From Onchidella celtica (Eukaryota; Mollusca; Gastropoda; Systellommatophora; Onchidiidae): 64,000 nucleotides of DNA. This document shows positions 48,830 through 60,337 of this stretch, in pieces. Under the pieces are notes generated by a model. The model had not been told where the DNA came from. It was given only the letters and a program-made list of their open reading frames with translations, and did no database searches. Position 1 is the first letter of the stretch. Each line of letters starts with the position of its first letter. The translations under genes were made by a program, and so were the position numbers. Where the stretch lies: NCBI GenBank assembly GCA_963931925.1, contig OZ007571.1, forward strand, positions 38,852,430 through 38,916,429. Reading direction: 5' to 3'.

Positions 48830-51800
48830 GTGAGTCGGTGTACACCTATAATATAGTCTAGTATAGATCTACATGTATCAATTCCAGTAGGCTGTTTATT
48901 GTTTAGAAATGCTGTGACTATGGTCATCAAATGGTTCATTTTATACTCATAGGACTGAGTAAAAGTGCAGTGACTGTGCCGGAAGGAGTTCCGTACTCGA
49001 GCGCCAAAGACCAGAAACTAACTAAACACAACTACCCCAGCCCCTTTTCGCCTGATTAGTCAATCTGACTACCGCCCATTGATACAAACTGACTAGACCC
49101 TCACGCCCCCAGGTCCATCTGACCATTCCATGTGTTTAAATTGATAACAGTGAAAGTGGCGCTCGAGTAAGGTAGGCTACTCCTCCCACTGTGCCACCCC
49201 CCCCCAAAAAAAATTGTGTTTCGCATTTTCATTAGGCCTACTTAGTATCGATTAACAATACATAATACATAGGAAATTTTAACAAAGGAGCAGGGATGCA
49301 TTTAGTAGAATCAAAGTAACCAATATTAAGTAGGCCTAATCAAAATGCTAAACAGTAACACAATTTAGAGGGGGCTAAACCAAACTGCACTTTTAGCGGA
49401 CAGTGCTTAAATTCGTAAAATTCTCTAAAGTGCCAGCACCATTTTCAGCCTTTCAGAATTCATTGTAACTTCTGTTTTGGTAAGTAGGGCCTAAGTAGAG
49501 AAGAGATCTGGCCTAACTGACGATTTCACAGTCTTATGTATGATTTTCATGAGAGGTTTTGGGATCAGATCTATTAAATAATAAAATGAATATTATCAAG
49601 TTGTATGCTGTATAGCTAACTACATGTAGGCCTAATTATTTGATGCATACTCTTAATTCAACACCAGAATCTCACTTTTGAATACACTGCACTGCATTTC
49701 ATTAGGGAGGAGTACCTTACTTGAGCGCCACTTGATAGATTGATAAGTAACGACGTGAGGGTCTAGTCAGTTTGTATCATCGAGGCCGTAGGCCGATGTT
49801 CGTCTGGGCAGTAGTCAGATTGACATATCAGGGAAAGCCCCCGGGGTAGCTATGTATCATCTCTTTTACTTTTTTAGTTAGTTTCTGGTCTTTGGCGCTC
49901 GAGTACGGAACTCCTTCCTTTCATTACTGGTAAAGGTTTGTTTCTTTCATTAGACCATTTATAATCGTATTTATTTATTTAGCAAGGCGTTATTTACAAG
50001 GCATGCCTTGAAACTAACTCCAGCGTTATTTTCAAGGCATGTACCGTAACAGCTTCTGATTGGTCAATGAAACATGCCTTGAAAAAAATGCTGGCGTTAG
50101 TTCCAACTCCAAGGCATACCTTGGGTCCAATAAACAATACATAGCTACCCCGGGGGCTTTCCCTGATATGTCAATCTGACTACTGCCCAGACGAACATCG
50201 ACTTACGGCCTCGATGATACAAACTGACTAGACCCTCACGTGTTACATATCAATCTGATGATGCACAGTCTTAAAAGTTAAAAGGCTTCACGTTTAGAAA
50301 CAGCTTCTGATTGGTCAATGAAACATGCCTTGAAAAGAACGGTGGCGTTAGTTCCAAGGCATACCTTGAAAATAACCACTTTGATTTATTTATTTTCATT
50401 ACCATGCTGGATTGTCTGGTCATTGAAGCAAACATTTCTCTGTAGCTTGACAATGACAGTTGTCTCATGCCAGTGTTGCTAGATTGTATCTTTTAATGTA
50501 CTCTCCAATTAATTGCTGAGCCACACTTTAAAAATATCCCTGTAGAGGACTAATTTACCAGGGGGAGCAACACCCTGCACATGGCTGCTCCTAAAGTTGC
50601 ACTGCCGTGGGGATCTGGGGAGAGTACCATATGAGTGACACAACTTGTGTGACACATATTTCATGTTTTATGTGTTAATCACTGAGCTGTGCATTTACTA
50701 TAAAAACATCCACCAAGAGGATTAACTTGCCAGGAGCTCCCTGGTGCACACAGACTAAAGTCGTGTCTTTGTATAACAACCTTATAATTGTACATAGCTC
50801 AAATGGAACTACACCCGGGACCTGTACATCCCCGCAGCATGAAGTATTTCATTATTGTAATAAAGTCCGGCCAAGAGACGCATTTGGAAATCCTTCCTTC
50901 ATCATTTCTTTGAATGTCAGAATGAAGTCAAGGGAGTGATGATAGCTTCACACAGAGCATCTGGTTCTATTTGATACTCTATCATGTTCCGCAGGGTTCA
51001 CATTGTATTTTCATTGGCGGGTCCCCAAATGTGCTTATCCGTTAAATGTTTGGCGTGTCTAGTACAATTTTCTAATGTCAAGAACTGAACTATGTTTGGT
51101 AATTAAAATATGGGAAGATTTCTTGAAGAAACATAAACATGCAAGCATGGGTTCAGATTAAGGCTCAAAATGGGATTTTAGATTTCAGGTAAAAAAAAAA
51201 AGTGAGGTTGTTATTGTGTTCAGAAGGCCTTCTCTGGAAACCTATAAGTAAATTTTGGCACGCAAATTAAGATCTTTGGACTTGGATAATGTTGGACTAT
51301 TTGTAAAACTAAAAGCCGTAGCATGATACAACTTGAAAGACCAAAGATGTTGTTAGAATCATGGTAATTGGTATACTAGTTTTTGGAAGACAGTTTTTGC
51401 GAACAGCATCCAGGTAGCCGAGTCTTGCAGGCATAGTGAAGACAACAAGACTCTTACTCTCATCAACCTTAACATAAGACCAAAACCATTCTAATTGTAT
51501 AAATGCTTGCATCTCAGGAGTTTGAACTGGCAGTCTCTCATAAAATGGGTCTTTTTCCATATCAGATGATCCAAAAGCTCATCATTGCTGTTTGTAACTG
51601 TCCAGTGATAACACGACCTAAATGGGTGGCATTGAAGGGCATCTGAGATGAGTTTGTCATTATTGTCATGTGTTGGGGTTGGTCCTAATTAAAGTAATGA
51701 TAATTTCTGGGAGTATGAATATTTCATGAGCTGTCATAACATGTGGATAAATTAAGTACATTAAATGGAGTTTCACATTTGCATTTTCTCCAGATTTTAT

Positions 51801-52163
51801 TTTGTACACTCAACACACACAAGATTGACATGACGAGGTTACTGGGTGGACAGATTGGCTTAGAAGACTTCATCTTTGCCCACATCAAAGGTCAGCCCAA
51901 AGAAGTGGATGTAACAAAGTCAGAAGATGCTCTTGGCTTGACCATTACAGACAATGGTGCAGGATATGCTTTTATTAAACGCATCAAAGAGGGTAGCATA
52001 ATGGACCAAGTGCCCTTTATAGCTGTTGGAGACCATATCGAAAAAATTAATGGTGAAAGTTTAGTGGGATGTCGACATTTTGAAGTGGCCAAAAAGTTAA
52101 AAGAAATTACTAAAGGATCAACATTTACCCTGCGTACAGTGGAACCCATGAAATCAGGTTTTG
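48533..52163 (+). CDS. GIPC1: GIPC-family PDZ adaptor (partial: exons 1-2 only)
   Basis: GIPC proteins are cytoplasmic adaptors whose PDZ domain binds receptor C-termini (for example RGS-GAIP, integrins, neuropilin) and whose C-terminal GH2 domain binds myosin VI for endocytic transport. Exon 1 (48533-48829) encodes residues 1-99: a charged, low-complexity N-terminus, a [13 protein letters not shown] run, and the GH1 dimerisation segment including [20 protein letters not shown]. Exon 2 (51794-52163) encodes about 100-222: the end of GH1 ([26 protein letters not shown]) and the PDZ domain with carboxylate-binding loop [20 protein letters not shown]. The last codon is split (G|GTAAGT). The GH2 domain is not visible in the remaining 11.8 kb, so the gene probably continues past the window. 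The symbol denotes the family; 1:1 orthology to a vertebrate GIPC is not implied. Confidence 0.92.
48981..49187 (+). mobile_element. hAT-type MITE copy A with perfect 8-bp TSD (GIPC intron 1)
   Basis: Terminal inverted repeats GGAAGGAGTTCC...TACTCGAGCGCCA and GGGAGGAGTAGC...TTACTCGAGCGCCA. Flanked by ACTGTGCC on both sides (48973-48980, 49188-49195). 8-bp duplications fit hAT-type transposition. Confidence 0.88.
49705..49918 (-). mobile_element. hAT-type MITE copy B with perfect 8-bp TSD (GIPC intron 1)
   Basis: Inverted relative to copy A, same ends, 214 bp. Flanked by TTTCATTA on both sides (49697-49704, 49919-49926). Internal region shared with 50141-50262. Confidence 0.88.
49996..50370. 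repeat. composite palindromic cluster (GIPC intron 1)
   Basis: Arms at 49996-50042 and 50072-50122 are imperfect reverse complements rich in CAAGGCAT. CAAGGCATGCCTTG (49997-50010) is itself a perfect palindrome. A segment starting CAGCTTCTGATTGGTCAATG (50049 on) recurs at 50301-50370. Between them, 50141-50262 matches the inner part of the hAT-type MITE but lacks its ends. Confidence 0.75.
50371..51793. other. remainder of GIPC intron 1
   Basis: No exon or repeat recognised. A+T-rich with short A run at 51190-51201. Confidence 0.4.
51794..52163 (+). CDS. GIPC1: GIPC exon 2 (residues 100-222, PDZ)
   Basis: Acceptor TTTTCTCCAG, donor TTTG|GTAAGT, phase 1 out. Contains the entire PDZ domain in one exon, through [13 protein letters not shown]. 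Confidence 0.95.
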
Positions 52164-54514
52164 GTAAGTATGCTGAATGTTTGTCTGTTGTTTCAGAGCT
52201 TTAGTAAACTTTCTCTCTTAGCTAAAAGGTTTGAATTGTTCTGGTGAAGTGAATGCACATTGCATTAATTGCATCATTGGTCACTCTGCTCACAATTCCT
52301 TTGTTTGTACTGGTAGATGCACTAAAAGAATCACAGTATTTAGGTCAAGTGTACTTTTCAGGGATTATAGTAATCTGAAAACCCTGACATTACAAAACTT
52401 TAAAGATTTTAAAAGAAAACTTGAGCAAACTGAGCAGTGCATAATTTTGTTTTTGCCATCAAAGGTTGTGTTACTTGAAAGTTTGAACAGTTACTTTGGG
52501 ATACAAGATATCTTTTACTTACAATTGTCTGCTCTGGTAAGCCCAAAAAAGGAGGTTTAAGGGAGGGGGAGTTGGGGGGAGAGAGGGATGAAGGATTTCA
52601 GACATGCTGTCACCTGGAATGAACTCATTTTGTCAGAATTAGAAGCATTCTTGCAGCCAGCTAATTGTCCATGATACCCAGCCTTTAAACAGTTCTTTGC
52701 ATCTGGTGGCAGGTGACCTGTTTGATTTGATGGCATTTTAAACTAATAGACATATTGATCTGGGCCTCTTTGTAGTTTTAGCATAAACCATGGCAAATGT
52801 TGGAATCAGTCGCTGTTGAAATTTGAAAAAAAGAGAGTTAAGTTTGTACAGTGCTGCACAGAAATGGCACACATTGGCAAATGGCATTTTAACATTTCTA
52901 AGTGCTCTTCCTGATGTCAGATACTAGTACTCAAATGTTCAAAAGTCATTCTGGAAAGAAAAAGCTACAATGAACTTGCTAATGTTTTTGTACTTTTCTT
53001 TTTTTTAATCAGAGAAGCAGCACGGTTAAGAATGAGAATTATAAATCAAAGTGAACATTTGAATGCACATTTTATCAGTGAGTCATTTATTTGCCAGTAG
53101 CTGGCCTGTTGGGCTACATCTTTTCTGTTTTGTATGCATCACATTTTGAGAGATACCCCCCAGGACAGAAGTTTAAGTGCTCACTGCATTTTCTTCAGAT
53201 GAATAAGTCAGTGCTTCCAATGTGTCTTGCCATTTATTTCATTGTCATCAAATTGTTATATCAGTAGAATGATTTTTATCTCCGCCCTTAAGGATTTGAG
53301 TCTGTGTGACCCTTTTTTTGTTATGAGTGCCTTTGAGAAAGAATTGCATTCTCTGTTTCTTCATCATTCATTCATGATTTTATTCTTTACAGTATTTTTC
53401 AAATATATTTTTATATACACGCCCATCTTCATAATTATGGCTTTATCAGTTTGCTGCTTAGCATTGCTTAGTGGTTTGATTTCATTTGAAGGTTTTAGCA
53501 ACTTGTCAGTTTTTTGTGGTAATACTGAAGACACAGTGTACCCAGCGCTATACACTTTATTTTTATGAAATCCCATGCGCCTTGACAAATAATTATGTGG
53601 GAGGGGCCTTCTCATTTTTATTTGTGATATTCACTCGTTTATTTTTTAATTCCGATTGGAAAGAAAAATGAATCTAGCCTTTCTTTACGTAAGCTAAGCT
53701 AGCTTTGCCATGTTTTCATCGGTGTCTTTTTAGAGTGGCGGTTAAATATTATGTACAACATATTACGGCAGAATGCCACTGAAAAGTGCGCTTAAACGCA
53801 GCATATACTATAATACTATCAGTCTCTGCTGTCTATTGCTCCTCGAAGGAGACTGGAGAGCTATGTGAGAGGATCGGGGGTAAACATCGCGAGCGCTGGA
53901 GTGCCTGCATTGTGTGATCTTCTACAGCACAAGTAGGACAGATAGTGCAATTGTCTGTATGCTGATGAAAGCATTTTATGGAGAGCAGTAGATTTGGAAA
54001 GTGTTCAGATTATTTTATTGTGTAGAGGCAGGGAAAACAAAGACGTGATTTAAGTTTTAAAAAAAAGAAAAAGATGTGGCAGACAGAGAACAGTACGGTA
54101 GTAGGAAATGTCTGTGACCCAGAAACTTTTGGCTTTTCAAAAAGTTAACAGGCAAGAAATTGTCGGCTTCTTATGATTCTCTTTCTGCTGTCTGAAGGTG
54201 TAATTTTAATGTAGCGAAGTGCAAATTTATAAAACAGCAAAAGAAAACTGTCAAGTCAGATTCTTGTCTGATGCTGTAACTGTAAGTCATGGTTGATAGG
54301 GTTTGAAAAGAGAAATTTAAGCCGTCTCTCCAGTGGGTGGTTTGAAATTGGTTTACCTTGCTGTTTTCTCCCAGTGTTTGTGGTCCAGACTGAGTGACAT
54401 ATTAGAGCATCAACTCCTTATCTAAAGTCTTCAGCAGCCTTGTCATTCATTAGATCAACGTTTATACATCTTATGTAATTTCTTGATTGATTTAACGGAA
54501 AAGAAGAGCGATGG
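52164..54514. other. region after GIPC exon 2 (probable intron 2)
   Basis: A donor GTAAGT opens the region. No GH2-encoding exon found. A 109-codon ORF (52231-52560) has no recognisable features. Confidence 0.4.
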
Positions 54515-55438
54515 ATACATTACGCACTTTCCAAGCGTTCAGAGATCTACATGTAGTGTACTTTGATATTAAATACTAGGCATGTCAACGCATGAAAGGA
54601 GTTTCAGAATGCGAAACAGAATTTGTTTCTTGTATTCATTCAAGTATTATAATAAAAGTGAAAAATTATGTTAGTCTGTATCCGATTTCACATTCGAACG
54701 CAACTCAGTTGTATGAACGTATTTACACCAAGCAGTTCCTAAACGTGCCGAACAAAATAAAGAGAGTGGGAGATGAAAGGCGATTTCATTTATGAAACCT
54801 GAAAATGTTTGCGCATGTATAAATACATTACGCACTTTCCAAGCGTTCAGAGATCTACATGTAGTGTACTTTGATATTAAATACTAGGCATGTCAACGCA
54901 TGAAAGGAGTTTCAGAATGCGAAACAGAATTTGTTTCTTGTATTCATTCAAGTATTATAATAAAAGTGAAAAATTATGTTAATCTATATCCGATTTCACA
55001 TTCGAACGCAACTCAGTTGTATGAACGTATTTACACCAAGCAGTTCCTAAACGTGCCGAACAAAATAAAGAGAGTGGGAGATGAAAGGCGATTTCATTTA
55101 TGAAACCTGAAAATGTTTGCGCATGTATAAATACATTACGCACTTTCCAAGCGTTCAGAGATCTACATGTAGTGTACTTTGATATTAAATACTAGGCATG
55201 TCAACGCATGAAAGGAGTTTCAGAATGCGAAACAGAATTTGTTTCTTGTATTCATTCAAGTATTATAATAAAAGTGAAAAATTATGTTAATCTATATCCG
55301 ATTTCACATTCGAACGCAACTCAGTTGTATGAACGTATTTACACCAAGCAGTTCCTAAACGTGCCGAACAAAATAAAGAGAGTGGGAGATGAAAGGCGAT
55401 TTCATTTATGAAACCTGAAAATGTTTGCGCATGTATAA
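54515..55438 (+). repeat. three tandem 308-bp units, each with a 67-codon ORF
   Basis: Units 54515-54822, 54823-55130 and 55131-55438. Units 2 and 3 appear identical; unit 1 differs at two bases (GTCTGT versus ATCTAT). Each carries one ORF (54592-54795, 54900-55103, 55208-55411) starting MKGVSECETEF and ending RRFHL. Probably a recent satellite-like expansion. Confidence 0.95.
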
Positions 55439-58400
55439 CAATTGGAAACGCTAAGAGGCCTTGGCTAAAACTTATGGTCTGCAAATTGTCCTGATTTTGA
55501 TAAGTGGGGCCACAAGTGATAAAGAAGTGAAACACGATCAATCAAATTGAAAAGCAGTTTGGTTAGGGTCCAAGTGAAATTAAAACGGAGTCACCCCACA
55601 CACTTTCCCCACTCATTTGCAGGAGATCCTGACGACCCCCCACCCCCCTACTTCTCATTGTTACCCAACGATGGGAAGGCCCTACTTTTACACCGCGTGT
55701 TCTTTTTAACCCTTTTATAGACTGCACTTGGCAGGCAAACATGTTTCGAATTCTTCAGCGTCTCTATAAGCCTATTCACAAACTTGGTGTCCTCTGGGCT
55801 TAGCATTGCAGTGAGAAGGAGCTGGGGATCGTGGGTTACATTTTAATTTGTAGTCCACTCAAAGGAAGGCCTGATCACTTTTACCACTCCCGCTCCTTAA
55901 ACCTTTAAAAAATATAAAAGTATGAAAAAGGGTTCACGTTGCATACGCGTTATTCAATATTATTAAGGAACAAAATTGAATGCTCACCAATTATGAATTT
56001 GCCGTATTAATTTGTCATGGCCTAGTTTTCGTGAGTTAGTGTATAGAACCGGATAGGAGTGACACATTTACGATCTTGTGACGCAAAAAATATCCGCCAA
56101 TTTTATAGTCAAAGGGCAATTGTATTTGTGCCATACGAATAATTTACATGCAGATCGAAAGCGCACATTGTTATACAAATGTGTCATCTAATTTTATGAT
56201 ATGCGAAGTGGCAGCTCTGCTGTGTGCATATAATTATTTAGTTATAGTTATTTATGGCTGCATGGAAGAGGACAGAAGACAGGTGGTTGACATTCTTTGG
56301 TTGTTTGTGTGTCAGTTACAAATCCAATAGTCCAGGTCAAGAGGAAACTATTCTTCTTCGTATTTTGTACCTAAACATGATTATATGTATCATATCGACT
56401 GGCGGGGACCTGAGACTGAATGCATCGCGGACTAAATGAAGAAAACTGAACAAGACTCGAAGAAAAAAAAAAGATGAGGAAAGGACACAGTTAAGCTCCT
56501 GTACTATCGATGTTGCTGCTGAAGTGAAAAACACTCCTTGTCTCGATTTGATTGTGCTGCATAGCGGAGTTGCCGTGGCAACGCTTTACAACGATGCTAA
56601 AGCAGTGAAAGCACAGTTAATCACAAGTTGAAATGATCGAAAAGGAGAGACTTAACGACCGCGGCTGGCTTACCCAGGCACCGTGTCACACTTATGTAAA
56701 GCAGGATTTTCTACACCCTAGGTTTGAATGTTGCTGTACCCTAACACTCTTGATATGCATAAAAGGCAATCAAAATTCCAGATCCCCCACTTGTGCGAAA
56801 ATAGAACTTCGTATCGTATCAGCCGTAGTAAGTAAGGATCGTTGTCGTGCTGTGAAAGGAACAGCAGTTACATGTCTTCGTAAAAAAGTCTAATGTCTAG
56901 GTTCAAAGCTTTCAGATTCAAGTTTGTTGTGGAATCATTGTGTATCGAGTCAGAGAATCGGGCGGCCCTCGGACAAATCTTGAATGACATAGGCGAAGTT
57001 ATCTGAGGTCTATATTTATCAAATTGTGTGAAGAGACGGCCTTCAGCATCGCGCAGTTGAAGAGATTATTATCTTAGGCCCACATCCTTCATGGGACTTC
57101 AGGAATTCTGTATACCTCAGCACAGGCAACATTAAAACCTGCAATGTGAAAAAAGGAGGGTTGGAAATGGGGAGAGGGCGATGTATGACTTCTGAAGTAA
57201 TCAGTGAAGTCAGGCTTGTTCACATGCCAGCAGCAAACAGACTGCGGGACAACTCGAAGCCACGCTAACAAGCAAACCCCTTGAAACAGACAGTTGTTGT
57301 AATTTATTGACATAGTTTTGACATGTACGTGAATTGTTGTTGCAGAAAATGTGCAGATTTGCACACGGCTTTGGGGATTGGAAAAACTGGCCCACGTGTA
57401 CCTATTAACGTAAAATACGAAGTAAAGCAAACCCGACAGCGGAAGACGAGACACAGGATACTGAGACGAATCAATTCGTCATATTCCGTCCGTCGATTTG
57501 CGCGCATATCATCGATGTCAAGAATGCAATAAAAAGCACTGCACCCCTTCATAATTGAACGAAAAAGACTCACCTTACTCACCGTATTTATACGCGGGCA
57601 ATGTGTGGACATAATAGTGGAAGTAGGAAAGGTTCGTCTCGGTATTAGAAGGTGTCTCGGGTGGAAATATTGCTGTACGTAAGGCAGGGACTGAGTCTTG
57701 TTAAACAAAGCCCCAAATAACGTGCTTGGATTCTTAGTCGATGGGAAATACTTGCAAAATCCGTAACAAATCAAAACCCATTTCACCAATCTCAAATGAA
57801 CATTTCCATATTATTGTAAACACATATCACCGGTTCAAGCCAACACAGTCCACCTGATGGCTCAGCCACTCACACTTTTGAATTAAAAAGATTTTTTGTT
57901 GCCTACATGAAACCTGCATTTCACGAAATACGCCACTCTGTGGGAAAAATGGCCGTTTGTTGGCAGCAGAAAGACACACACACCCCTGTCAATAAAGTGG
58001 CAGCGAAAATATACTTTAGTAATGTCATGAAAAGAGCAGTGTCGTGGAACCATGAATGATAACATTTATACTTTTCCATTTTCCAGTGCAATTTTCTAAA
58101 TCCTAAAGTCGATACAATGTGCGTTTATTGTGTTTCTAACTCACATAGTCTTTTGAGACTAGTTTTAGCATCTGGATGAGAACTTCAGACCACGTAACCC
58201 TCATTGTTAGCGGATGCTGATCGCTGAGACATATATTCTGTAGTGGCTTATCGATGGCCATAGTTTCCTCTTCGATCGAACCAGGAATGGTAAAAATAAC
58301 TAGGACCGACACCGTGTGTTATAAAGGCACTGTCCTGCACAATTTCCTCAGCGTAAAACCGCGGAAAAGGTTCAGAAAAATTTTGATATTTAAGAATCGA

Positions 58401-60337
58401 AGCAGAAGAAAGAGGCAATGGCAATGTGTATTGTGTCAGCACTTCATTCGTTCTGTTTAACATAGCAAAAGCATTTCGTCTGAAAGAGGAAGAATGTTGA
58501 GCAAGGCACAGAAAAGATGGGTGTTAATGTTCCTCGCTGTTCCTCGCTCTGGAATGTCACATGAGCTTATGAAAAGCTGATGGAACAGAGTTACAATAGA
58601 TGCAATATCAGAATACGAACAGGCTGCAATGAAAATGTATAATATATTCCGGGTCATACAAAAAAGTCAGACCCATGGGATCAGAGGATAAAACAACTGC
58701 ATTAGGTCGTATTAACAGATGCTGGATCGTAGGGGTTGGTAGAGAGCTATGTCATCTGTACATGATTATTATATAGCGCAATAATAATACATAATGATAA
58801 CAACATATTTCTTTCCTGTGTCTGCTGAAATTCTAGAATACAATATAATAAACCTATAATGGTGCTAGGGTGGGTTTGGTCGGAATGAAACAGGTAGAGA
58901 GAGCTGAAAGTAAACTGACATTTCTGTAACTGGTAACGTTTTCGTAATCATGGATATTGCCTATAATGATGGCAAGGAAGAACAAGACACTGTCAATTTA
59001 CCATTGTCATGTCAATCACTGTTTGCTTTTGAATCATCCTCCATCTTCAGATGTTTTCTTAATTTTTCTCATGTGATTTGTCTTCTCGCACGACAGATGA
59101 ATTTGGTAACTGTTGACATTGTACTTTCCCGTGTCTTGAATAGTTCTGTGTCTGTGTTTGTGCCTCTGTAACACCGGGACACACAGTTCTTGAACATTCG
59201 TAGTATTATAGTTATGCTTTATTGTTTCTTAAATAGGGAAAGCAGACAGTTGAAATTGATTATTTCTTCCAGCACAGAAATTGGTTCCCACTTAAGCCTC
59301 TTTCATGGGTGGCTTCTCTCGATCTCGTATGCACGGCATACAGAATACCAACCTTTTATCTTGTGCACACAAGGGGGGGGGGGTGAGGGGGGTCTTGTTA
59401 CCACAGCTGTTTCCATGGCAACCCCAATCAGAAAACAATACATGTTTTTTGTTTTTATGTCGTACGAGTCAAGTCCACATTTTAGATTCAGGTCACGACA
59501 GATTAAAAAACAAATGGGAAGATAAAGATCAGTGCATATTAATTTATCATCAGATTTCCAGATTAGCAACTCAAGTTAGATAGCTACAGATTCATATGGA
59601 ATGGGGAGGGGGGGGGGGGGAGGAAAATGAAATGAGTTATCTAAACGTACGCTACAATGAAATAGTTATTAACTGGATAGCTCATCGAATCATTTTGTGC
59701 TTACAACCTATGTTTGCTCTTATGTGACAAGTTTTCTGAAACCTACACATTTTCCTGGGATACAAGTTAATGAAAAATAAGGGGAAAAGGTGCTTGGGCG
59801 AGGGTCACATGTTACTGCAATGGAGGTAGAGGATATTGTGTATAATGCTTTCATATCTACGCCACTGGCATTCATGAAATTTGACCTACCATAGCTTTTG
59901 CGTTTGCGTATTTCCATGGCAGGCTAAATTGTAGATTTGATGAAGCTTTCATTTGGAAAGAACAGTGCATAAGTAAAGAAGAAATAGATTTTTTACCTCA
60001 ACCGAAATGGCTGCCTGCGACAAGATTTCCTCCGACAAGAATTCGACATGGTGCAGTTTGAATCAATCAAGTGGAAGGGGGGACTTTAGACGGAAAAGCA
60101 GAATGGAGAGCTACTCAAAACTCTGTACTTTTACAGTCACTTGGGTGCACCAATATAGCAAAGGATAGAGTATTGTATTCACTTCTGACTGTGTATTTAC
60201 AATCACTATTGTTGTCCTTGAAAAGATGTCTTCATGGAGGCTTTGAAGCAAGCATGAGCAACGTTTCATTTTTTTAGTAAAATGTGAGGATGTAGAGGGC
60301 TGATTACTTTCATCTCCTATTAAAACTTTTCTATAAA
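55439..60337. other. probable GIPC intron 2, continued
   Basis: No exon recognised. G tracts at 59371-59394 and 59604-59621. The longest ORF is 163 codons on the minus strand (57304-57795), without recognisable features. Confidence 0.35.

Noticed and set aside
57304-57795. 163-codon minus-strand ORF
   Set aside because: Somewhat long, but local G+C is higher and no features, homology or start context support it.
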